Shown: positions 51,058-59,645 of the stretch, in pieces
Numbering within the stretch: position 1 is the stretch's first letter
Layout of the letters: every line of letters begins with the position of its first letter
Assembly (NCBI GenBank): GCA_012295225.1
Contig: WMKK01000022.1
Coordinates: forward strand, 310,001 to 374,000
From: Ostreococcus mediterraneus
Taxonomy: Eukaryota > Chlorophyta > Mamiellophyceae > Mamiellales > Bathycoccaceae
Direction of reading: 5' to 3'
Length of the DNA: 64,000 bases
Translations under genes and position numbers: made by a program
The notes under the pieces: model-generated
The model's input: only the letters and a program-made list of their open reading frames with translations
Told to the model about the DNA's origin: nothing
The model's database searches: none

Positions 51058-52657
51058 AGACCCATTCCACTAAGGAACCTTCAACTTTTGCGTATATAGT
51101 TGCGTGTTTTATCTATCATATTTTACGCCAAAATTTAGCGAAATTCGCAGCTTCACCAAACGTGTTTTTTGAACGCGCCGGGGTTTAGCGAACCGCGATG
51201 GCGCAACCGTCGCGTTCGCGCGCCCACCAGTGCGCGGTGCGGCCGCGCACGCCCGCGGGCGCGCGTGAGCAGCTCGAAGTGGTTCCGTTGCATCGCATCC
51301 GCACGTCGCAGCGCGCCGAATGACTCGCAAGTGCGTGTGCACGAACCCGAACTGCGACAAGGATGTCGAGCGATTCTCGTTCGCGCTCGGCAGGCACTGG
51401 AAAGACGACGCGCTCAGATCGATTCTATCGAGTCTCAGACCAAATGACTCCAGACACGTGATCGAAAAATACTTTTTACGCGCGATGACGAACCCCGATG
51501 CTGTCCGGGTGTCCTCGCGACACTTCTTCTGGCACACTTTAGCTTGGTCTCGAGGAGACACCCCGAAGTTGGTCTTCAAAGATGGTGCGCACAAACGGCC
51601 GACGTACGTGCTCCATTCGAATCGACCGACGTACGCGGGCGAGCCAATCGTCGACCCAGCGCGTGTGGAATGGTCTGCAATCCGAGAAACCCGTCTCAGG
51701 CCGCGTCGAGCGCGGTGACGGTCTGTTTTACTTGGGCAGCGTTGAAGTGTCTTTTTGAGTGAGCGTCAGTGGCCGTGCGGTGAAAGTTACGACTCATTGC
51801 GCGCACGGAAAGTAGAATAATATTAGTGTATGCGGCTAAAATGTTGTAAAAATATATTTGAATGCTTAAACATGCCGCTGACGCGCATTTGCCGTCGTTC
51901 TCGACGCGGAACGACGGCAAGTTCTACTGGTTTCACACTCCTTGAGTCATGACTCACTGTGGCTAGGGACTCAATTACCAAGTTGGTACAAAACTCTCAA
52001 TTTGTAGCAACGTGACGAGACGCGCGCCTCGCGAGCCCCGAAGGATGAATTTTTGCGCGAAAAGTCGTACAAGTGTGCGACATATCATTTCCTACCATCT
52101 TGAAAATCGACAGCGTCATAAGCTCCACAGAAGCGACGATGTGAACGTGCACAACCAGCACACTCAAAAACACCTTTTCAAAGCGGCTGGAGCTTCATCC
52201 ACGTGCACGCCTCTGTCGCGGATCTATGACAACTACAACGTCGTGTATCATATTGAAACATGTTTTGTGCGTCGCCTGTCGGCAGTGAATTCATGTGTTC
52301 GCCATCACTCCCGCTTTCGTGTTCGACAACGCAGCGACGGTGGTTGAAATCGCTTTTGCTCGTCGAGCGCTTTCCACCCTGCGTTGACGCCCATACGCAC
52401 CAAAATGTGCAAACACGGCTATAATTCGATCACAAACACATTCGTCCACGCGTTTCTCTGCCTCGCAGACACGAGCCGCGCGCGCGCGCCGCGGCAGACG
52501 CGTGAAAGTGGCGCTCGTGCGCGACGCGACGCGCGAGTTCAAAAAAAGGACGAAAGTGAAGCTGATTCGAGGTTCGAGTCGGCAATGGGTCGTGACGAGT
52601 CATGATTGGTCGACTTAAATACGTAAAATGATAGGAAAACCTTAGTGGAATGGGTCT
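51058..52657 (+). mobile_element. DNA transposon, family E, copy 3
   Basis: 1600 bp, same ends and internal sequence as E1 as far as I can see, flanked by AT (51056-51057 and 52658-52659). It lies 35 kb from E1 in unrelated DNA. Such identity implies very recent movement or gene conversion. Confidence 0.92.
51320..51718 (+). CDS. E3 copy of the THAP-like protein
   Basis: 132 residues, same as the E1 protein: CVCTNPNCD start, VSSRHFF motif, no catalytic domain. Reading and caveats as for E1. Confidence 0.6.
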   Translation: MTRKCVCTNPNCDKDVERFSFALGRHWKDDALRSILSSLRPNDSRHVIEKYFLRAMTNPDAVRVSSRHFFWHTLAWSRGDTPKLVFKDGAHKRPTYVLHSNRPTYAGEPIVDPARVEWSAIRETRLRPRRAR

Positions 52658-52765
52658 ATTATATCGGGTACCATTCGTACATATACATACCGCCAACACA
52701 GTGCTGCACGTCACGTGCATGCACGAATTTCGCCCATCCCTACGGCATAGCCGACCCATCCCTTA

Positions 52766-52779
52766 AAACGACCACCCTA
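52766..52779 (+). promoter_or_regulatory. Shared upstream motif AAACGACCACCCTA
   Basis: About 210 bp upstream of the DUF5672 gene; matches 39720-39733 upstream of the other glycosyltransferase-like gene. ACGTTTCAAAC follows at 52812-52822. Confidence 0.35.
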
Positions 52780-52986
52780 GTGGAAAGTGAAATATAACAA
52801 CACGCGTGTGAACGTTTCAAACCATATCATGCGCACCACTCGGCGCGTTGCTGAACATGAACGTAACGTTCGGAACGTTGAGCGGTAGTCGTCCTACCAT
52901 CGAGCGCGCTGAGCTCTTGGTTCCAACCGCGCACGTCACGATACGAAGCAATATAACTCTCTTGGAGCCTAACTTTCGAGTACACC

Positions 52987-54354
52987 ATGCTGGTCACGAA
53001 AACAAGCAAAAGTGTAAAGGCGCTCTCAAGACGGAACCTACGACGTCGACGACGTTTCGTACTCTCCGGTTTGATTTGTGCAATCCTTCTATTCAACGTT
53101 GTGCACACATTTTCAACCTCTTGTCAAGCTTCCTGGGAGAGGCCAATTTGTCCACAATACAGTACCTCTTGGGCGATTGATTGGGTGAGTTGTCGATCAA
53201 AACTGTTCGCGGCTCGTTGGAATAGTTACAAGGTTAGAAATTTCGCCGTCTATGTTTGTGTAAGCACCCGACGCGTCCCTCTATTGAATGGCATGATTTA
53301 CCATACCCTCTCCTGTCCGGATGTCTTTTATGATATGCGGTACGATAAATTATTTGAGGTGGCACGATGGTGTTTTTCGCACAAATGTTTGAAGCGCTAT
53401 GGTAGATCTCACTATGTCTATGCCGAGTTTGTCCTCAAAACGTTTGATGCAATAATCTCATCTGTCATATCGCCAGTCGAACCAAAAGCGTTGGGCAAAA
53501 TTGCAGTTTTACTTGAGCCTAGACAGCATCCACTGTTAGAATATACCGTGAAGCAAGTGATGCTCACTCTCGATCCGACATGGTCACTACAAATTTTTGT
53601 GTCCTCGTCAAATGAAAATTTTGTTCGGCAACATCTGCGAGTGTATCACAACGACACTGGACGAAATATCATCCTTACTAAATTAGAAGATTTTGGTTTA
53701 GATGATATTCATAAATACGGCAACAGGGTCCAAAGCGCGTTCAGCGCACATGAAAGTCTTTACCACGCTATTCTGAGTGAGCACATTTTATGGTTCCAGT
53801 TGGACGTAATCATGCGAGGTCCACTCAAAGAGGGCTGGTTAAAATATGCCTATGTTGGTGCTGAATGGAAGGGTTGTCAGCATCCAAGTTGTCCGAGTAC
53901 ATGTGACAAAATATGTGGCGGAGGTAATAGCGGTCTATCGTTACGAAGGCGGTCGATGATGTTGCGCGTCGCGACGCAGGGTCAGTTACCAGAGCATATC
54001 TGGGGAGTCGAATCAAATCGCACTCAAAAATCTCGCGAATTTATCGATTTCACAGATTCAAAAGCACATTTTGTGAGTGATGAGATGCACGACAACTCGA
54101 AAACTCATTGGTTTGAGGATGATTTACAGTTATCGTACAAGCTTTTACAATTAGAACTTCTGCCGCCTGGACAAATCCCCCCAAGGTTTGCTTTGGCTCA
54201 AGCCTTGCCGATGGAAGGTTTGTGCGAAACCAATCCAAGTGGTTTGCATAAACCTTGGGACACTCCATGGATGTCTCCTTTAGTAATCATGCGGCTACTC
54301 TCGAGCCCATTCACTCGAAGTCATACAATGGGACACAAAGGTAAAATTTTATGA
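52987..54354 (+). CDS. DUF5672-type glycosyltransferase, type II membrane protein
   Basis: 455 residues. A basic N-terminus (RRNLRRRRRF) is followed by one membrane span (about 25-43, VLSGLICAILLFNVVHTF) and then a lumenal domain. DUF5672 landmarks are KIAVLLEPRQHPLLEYTVKQ, MLTLDPTWSLQIF, HILWFQLDVIMRGPL, YAYVGAEWKGC, GGGNSGLSLRRRSMML and FEDDLQLSYKL. The FQLDV motif sits where a DxD-like metal site would be. The family is predicted to be a nucleotide-sugar transferase, common in algae and some giant viruses. The ATG gives a sensible signal anchor. It faces the rhamnose synthase gene tail to tail with 199 bp between them. It is AT-richer than the flanking elements. Confidence 0.82.
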   Translation: MLVTKTSKSVKALSRRNLRRRRRFVLSGLICAILLFNVVHTFSTSCQASWERPICPQYSTSWAIDWVSCRSKLFAARWNSYKVRNFAVYVCVSTRRVPLLNGMIYHTLSCPDVFYDMRYDKLFEVARWCFSHKCLKRYGRSHYVYAEFVLKTFDAIISSVISPVEPKALGKIAVLLEPRQHPLLEYTVKQVMLTLDPTWSLQIFVSSSNENFVRQHLRVYHNDTGRNIILTKLEDFGLDDIHKYGNRVQSAFSAHESLYHAILSEHILWFQLDVIMRGPLKEGWLKYAYVGAEWKGCQHPSCPSTCDKICGGGNSGLSLRRRSMMLRVATQGQLPEHIWGVESNRTQKSREFIDFTDSKAHFVSDEMHDNSKTHWFEDDLQLSYKLLQLELLPPGQIPPRFALAQALPMEGLCETNPSGLHKPWDTPWMSPLVIMRLLSSPFTRSHTMGHKGKIL

Positions 54355-54553
54355 GAGGATCACGATTCATGACCTAGTTTCGCAACTTGCCGAGATGATT
54401 TGCTTGCTTTGAACAGAAGTGATTACTTGTCTCGAGTGTTCGTCTTAGCGTTTAGTTCCTTGACAATAGATTATTATTGAAATAGATCGGTTGTTAATTG
54501 TCACTATCCAATTAAAACGGTTGGTATTATCGATATTGATTATATCCACGTGT

Positions 54554-56583
54554 TTATTTGTCACACGGAATTGCTTTGAACACGTAACGCATCAATGAGG
54601 TCTTAATATCTAGAATTCCGGGAAATGCAAGCTGTAACTTCGTAGTATCAAGCATGTTGTTTGAGCGCGGAGCAGCAAGAATTTTACTTTGCTCTTCAAG
54701 TGAGAAATTTTCCCACGTGAAGCTGGAATCATAGTATTCTTTGTATAGTTCAAGCACCTCGTTGTGCGAAATGACGCCAGGGTTTGTGAAATTATAAATC
54801 CCTGTAAGGTTTCTGATGGCGCCATCTATGGCCAATGGGACAAGCTCATCAAGCACAGTCATAGAGTTTGGAACATTAACCACTTTCGCGTAATTTGCAA
54901 TTTTATAAATGAAATTGCGCGGATTTTGTAAATTGCTGTCAATTGGCATACGCAAGCGCAGTTGCAACACGTTGTCATATTGCTGAATGAGATCCTCAAC
55001 TATGGCTTTAGTGTGCGAGTAATACGAGCCTTGAAAGTTGGGCACATCAGCCTCGGTGAAGCCTGGTCCACCGATTGGATGGTCGTCATCGTACGAATAA
55101 ACACAACCAGTGGCGAAGTTTGTGACGTGGATCTCCATGGACTTTGCCAGTTCGACTAAAGTAAGAGTGCCGAGAACGTTCGTCTGTATGACTTCTCGTT
55201 TGTGCGTCTCACACCAGTCGACGTTTGGCCGACCCGTGATTCCCGCGGCGTTCAAAATATGTGTTGGTTGACATCGTCGAATGTCTTCCTCCAACGCAGC
55301 TTTGTCATGCAAGCGCGCGGTTCCATAGTAGTACTCGTGACCTTGTGCCTGAAGTAATCGCCCAAGCATACCACCAATCCAACCCGTTCTACCATATATG
55401 AGAAAGACCGATTTTGAAGCCTCTGCTGTTTCGCTAAGTGATTGTTTTTCAGCGCAAACGGGGTCTCTGATGGCGTTCACCGAAAGCGTAGTAGGATGAG
55501 GTTCAAGGGCTGAAGCGAGATTTCCCCAATACGACTCTAGATTTTGCGTCGAGTACCACTGCACGGTTTCAGCGAGGCCTTCGTTCCATGATTTATTCTG
55601 CCTCCAGCCTAACGCGAGTAATTTAGAACAATCGATAAAGTACCTTCGATCGTTAAAAGCTCGGTCGCGCACGTGGGTAATGAAAGCTGAAGGATCGCGC
55701 CCTTGCAATCGACAGATGTCCTGAGCGACTGACAAAACTGTCCGCTCTTCGTGAGCGCCAATGTTATATATGTGTCCTGTTTCTCCTTTGCGCAAAATGA
55801 TATCGAACGCGGAGGCGGCATCTTCGACGTGCATGTACGAACGCGTCGCGAGTCCGTCGCCGTGAAGGGCGATTTTCTGCCCCAACTTGGTCAAAACTGA
55901 AAATTTTGGAATGGCTTTTTCAGGGAACTGATTTGGCCCGTACACGTTGTTCCCACGGGTGATAATGTATGGTAAATTGTACGAGCGTCCATATGCCATG
56001 ACAAGCATCTCTGCGCCAGCCTTGGTCGCAGAATATGGATTTGTTGGCGCGAGGAGAGATTCGTGCTCGGTATTTGAGCTATCAAGCTCGTACGAGCTTT
56101 CACCATACACCTCATCTGTCGATACGTGAATGAAGCGCGTCACTGTTTGCGCAAGCCGACACGCCTCCAATAAAACGTGCGTGCCCTCGATGTTGTTCTT
56201 GGTAAACTCGAATGAATTTCCAAACGAATTGTCTACGTGACTTTGAGCCGCAAAGTGCATGACCGCGTTGATTTTTTCATTAGAAAGCACGTAATTTAAT
56301 AAATCTGACGATCGGATGTCGCCTTGTATGAATTTAACATTGAGCAACGGCTTTACGGCGTCCAAGTTTTTCAAACTCGAGCAATAATCAAGTTTATCCA
56401 ATATTACGAGCTGTGGTTTCGATACGATACGTTTCAAAAGTACATCACAGGTTAGCTATGCACGACTCTCCATTTTGCACGATATCAGCATACCTTGTAG
56501 TTTGGAAATCTGTTACCGAGACGAATGGCTACGTGGGAGGCGATAAAACCAGCCCCACCAGTTATAAGAATGCGTTTCTCCAT
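54554..56583 (-). CDS. RHM: Bifunctional UDP-rhamnose synthase (RHM), two exons
   Basis: Exon 1 is 56494-56583 (MEKRILITGGAGFIASHVAI plus ten residues to NYK), the intron 56411-56493 (83 bp, GT...AG) and exon 2 54554-56410, for 648 residues. The joint gives NYK-LVILDKLDYCSS, exactly as in plant RHM. Residues 1-330 are an NAD-dependent UDP-glucose 4,6-dehydratase (GGAGFIAS nucleotide loop, STDEVYGES, YSATKAGAEM catalytic Tyr/Lys, RGNNVYGPNQ). Residues 365-648 are the 3,5-epimerase/4-reductase (VFLIYGRTGWIGGMLGRLL, YSHTKAIVED, RMPIDSNLQNPRNFIYKI). Together they convert UDP-glucose to UDP-L-rhamnose in the cytosol. All key residues are present. It likely feeds the neighbouring glycosyltransferases. 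Confidence 0.95.
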
Positions 56584-56722
56584 GCGTGTTGACGTGTGCG
56601 GGTGTGTGCGACGCGCCGCGCAACTCGACTGATGGATGTATTCGGGGTGTAAGGTCCACGGTTGAGGAAAACTTTATATGTTGCCGCTTCAGAGGAGTCC
56701 CTACGCGACTGACGAGTCATGA

Positions 56723-57439
56723 TCAAGGACGACCACACACTTTGGTGTGTGCTAAATAGTGTGGTATAACCACACTATTTTGGTGTGTGGTTATACCACA
56801 CACCAATCACACACACACTAAATAGTGTGGCACACACCAATCACACACACTATTTCCACGCGGTGCATGTGGAGGGCCGACACCCCCTCCTGAGTTATAA
56901 TTGGTCAACTAAACCCTAGAAATGCGTCAGAAAATAATACCGTTCGGCGAAACGCCGCTCGGCGTGCTCACTACGTGGATGTCGTCGGACGTCGTCGGGA
57001 AACCGCACCGCGCGCGGTTTCTCCACTCGGAATACGGTTCCTGAGTGATATAAGGTGCCAGTGAATGTCGCAAACCGCCCTCAAATCGATTGACGCGTCG
57101 GAGAATGCGCGCGAAAGATGTGCCAAAATGCCCGTCAATTTCACCGCCTCGACGGCGACACGTGACCTGTCCGAATCCATTCGCGGTTTTCTCTCGTACA
57201 TATTTAATCAAAATATCATCTAATATGGTATATATTTAGGTATATATTTAATCAAAATATGTAGGTATAAATTTAATCAAAATATGTAGGTACATATTTA
57301 ATCAAAATATCATCCGATGTGCCCACACCAAATAGTGTGGTTGTCGAAATAGTGTGTGTGTGGCACACACTTAAAATAGTGTGTGTGTGATTGGTGTGTG
57401 TGTGATTGGTGTGTGATTCAGGTGTGTGGTCGTCCTTGG
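56723..57439. mobile_element. TIR DNA element, family B, copy 2 (unbroken)
   Basis: 717 bp, ends TCAAGGACGACC and GGTCGTCCTTGG, 6-bp duplication TCATGA (56717-56722 and 57440-57445). The target is GAGTCATGATTGGTC, the CCAAT-type motif. This shows what B1 looked like before its nested insertions. No transposase; two overlapping frames of 94 and 76 residues are shared with B1 but have no recognisable domain. Confidence 0.82.
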
Positions 57440-57665
57440 TCATGATTGGTCGACGAAATGGTCGGAAAATGATCGGCCGCCCCTCCACTCGCCTCGCAAT
57501 ATTTAAGCCTCCAAAGTGTTTGGAGTAAGACCAAATTAAGATAAAGTGTGTAAAATTCTGAGGTCTTATCAAAAGTAGGACTACGATATGGCTAGAACCT
57601 TTACATTGGTAGAATCATCAGGAGATCACTAAAAAGAGCGTATTCTATTAACACTCCTCCCTGTT

Positions 57666-59645
57666 TTAAGAAGGCGTCAGGGACCAATCGAAAGGATGGT
57701 CGACCAGACACACAGGATAGCATTGAATCTGATTGATAGACACCCATTTACGTAATGGTGAGAGATCAGGAAGTTCGAGATATAAACAACTAACTGCATG
57801 TTCGAAAAGAATTTGTAACAGTCGTGGTGGTACTGTCATGGATTGTTCAGCCGGAGTACCGGGAGTACCATCTCGACTCGGTCCAGATTGGGCGGTAGTG
57901 TGTCGTACTTCGATAAGTCGCTGTAAACAAGGAGTCGTCTTACAGCTTTTCAAATCCAATACAGATAAGTCCAGGTTAGACCATATAGAAGTAGGTTTGC
58001 AATACGCGTAACCGTAACGGCAATTCGTAATCTCATTACGAAGAGCACTCCAATCCTTCATACAATTTTGATGATGGAGAGCGAATTTCCCAGAGGCTTG
58101 ATTTTCCATGAACCACGCGGGAGGGTCTAGATAAGTCAGAAATCGACGGGTGGTCATGATGAGTTTATTTGCCAAGTCAATGTGTCTTTCACGGCTTGTC
58201 AACGCCGGCGAGTATTCCGTACACGGTGGACTGAGCCATACAATATCAAAATAATGCGTTGGAAAAGGAAATTCAGCATTGGACCAAGTCTCCCATTTAA
58301 GTATATCCAATACATAATCAGGATCGTACTTGGCGTTTATGTCAACGGTGGTAAGTTCTACCTTATCTAGTAAGTGTAACGACGTAAGCATTTTTGACAC
58401 GCTTTTCTTTCCGGAGAATCCTACCAGCATGCGGATCTTTCTTGATTTCTCCTTACGGGTAGATAGTAAGTTCAATACAAGATTATCCAGGCCAGGTGTT
58501 GTAAGGCGTGTATTCAGGGTATCTGATGTCATTTTGTCGAAACAGCCAGGTAAATATTTGATGAAACGTCCGTGATCGCCTCGCCTGTTAATCCATGAAT
58601 ATTCAATTTGTTGTTGTCCATTCTCATCCTTGAATAGTCGACATTCTGTTACGAAAGCTCTTCTAGATTTCAGATCACTTTTACATTTCCTCCCCTTTTG
58701 AACATGTGCAGGGTTTTCACGGTACAAACGCCGTAAGAGAAGGTCTTCAACGCTCGGATTGTCAGGTATCGGTGAGCGTAAGGAGTCACCATGTCCAAAG
58801 GTACTATCCAAATATTTAGTCAGACTATCAAATCGTGCTGCAACATAGGTGTTGAATCTAATAAACTCGTTTCCATGTATCCATTCATCTGATACGACAC
58901 CTTCTTCGTTCCATTTGACGCGATATTCAGGAAATGTAACAGAATTCGCACCGGTAGTAAAACGATGACCAAGGATTTCGATGTGTCTCTCAACAGATAC
59001 AAAGGGTAGAGTAGATTTGATCCCTCTAATGGTACCAGAGTCAGATTTTCGTGGAAAGTGGTGTTCCTCTTCATCCGGTGTCATGGTGAGACGTTCCAGG
59101 GCTTCTTGTCGTAACCGGCGATTTGCAGATCGAGTAGTTACCGTGGGCACGACGTCAGTGGTATCCAATGTGGAATCCATATCGTCTGAAGTTGTATGGT
59201 CACTAACATCAACTGGGATGGTGTCAGTGTTCAGAGAGTCGGAGGTTCCAACGTCGGAATCATAGAGATCAGGTTCTTCACGTTCATGGAACGACGAAAG
59301 ATGACGTCCATTTATAGGCATCGTACAGGACAAGGGAGGTGATGTGGATCCATGTTGAGGCGTGGGGTCCACAAAGTAGGTATTCATATGTCCTTTTGAG
59401 ATGATGCGGTATGGTCCATCCTTGGTTGGTTCAAGCTTCGAAAGTTTCTTTCCGTGAGTTTTCGCTCCTGCTCGATTATCGTACCATACCAATTCGTTCG
59501 GCGCGTAGAAGTTTGGCACGGGGGATTGTGCTAACCGTTTCAAATAACTCTGATCGTTATAGAGTCGCAGAGTGGATCGTGCGAGCTTTATGGCTTTCGT
59601 GTATGAATTCAGATATGTGAGAGCAGTATTATCCTTATCACCCAA
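57666..59645 (-). CDS. Gypsy second ORF: integrase tail, chromo-like module, C5-methyltransferase-like domain
   Basis: 659 residues. The N-terminal part fits an integrase C-terminus (PNFYAPNELVWYDNRAGAKT, KDGPYRIIS). Around 220-275 a chromodomain-like stretch reads FPEYRVKWNEEGVVSDEWIH. The C-terminal third resembles a cytosine-C5 DNA methyltransferase: RMLVGFSGKKSVSK in the position of motif I, VDINAKYDPDYVLDILKW, FDIVWLSPPCTEYS (motif IV Pro-Cys), WFMENQASG (motif VI Glu-Asn) and RYGYAYCKPTSIWSN. Capture of cytosine methyltransferases by retrotransposons is known in some algae and dinoflagellates. Whether this one is active is not shown. Confidence 0.82.
   Translation of the reverse strand: MGDKDNTALTYLNSYTKAIKLARSTLRLYNDQSYLKRLAQSPVPNFYAPNELVWYDNRAGAKTHGKKLSKLEPTKDGPYRIISKGHMNTYFVDPTPQHGSTSPPLSCTMPINGRHLSSFHEREEPDLYDSDVGTSDSLNTDTIPVDVSDHTTSDDMDSTLDTTDVVPTVTTRSANRRLRQEALERLTMTPDEEEHHFPRKSDSGTIRGIKSTLPFVSVERHIEILGHRFTTGANSVTFPEYRVKWNEEGVVSDEWIHGNEFIRFNTYVAARFDSLTKYLDSTFGHGDSLRSPIPDNPSVEDLLLRRLYRENPAHVQKGRKCKSDLKSRRAFVTECRLFKDENGQQQIEYSWINRRGDHGRFIKYLPGCFDKMTSDTLNTRLTTPGLDNLVLNLLSTRKEKSRKIRMLVGFSGKKSVSKMLTSLHLLDKVELTTVDINAKYDPDYVLDILKWETWSNAEFPFPTHYFDIVWLSPPCTEYSPALTSRERHIDLANKLIMTTRRFLTYLDPPAWFMENQASGKFALHHQNCMKDWSALRNEITNCRYGYAYCKPTSIWSNLDLSVLDLKSCKTTPCLQRLIEVRHTTAQSGPSRDGTPGTPAEQSMTVPPRLLQILFEHAVSCLYLELPDLSPLRKWVSINQIQCYPVCLVDHPFDWSLTPS

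Larger units (their letters stand above)
47561..52701. mobile_element. Region bounded by C-type inverted ends (element D, composite)
   Basis: The left end CTGTGTTGGCGGTATGCATA and right end TACATACCGCCAACACAG match the ends of the long C variant. The inner left sequence (GTGATTTCGAAAATAATG, then a GC-rich part) resembles the inverse of 11290-11428. No clear 8-bp duplication was found (GTTGGCAT versus TGCTGCAC), so it may be two ends brought together. It contains a SAP-domain frame, element O and E3. Confidence 0.5.
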
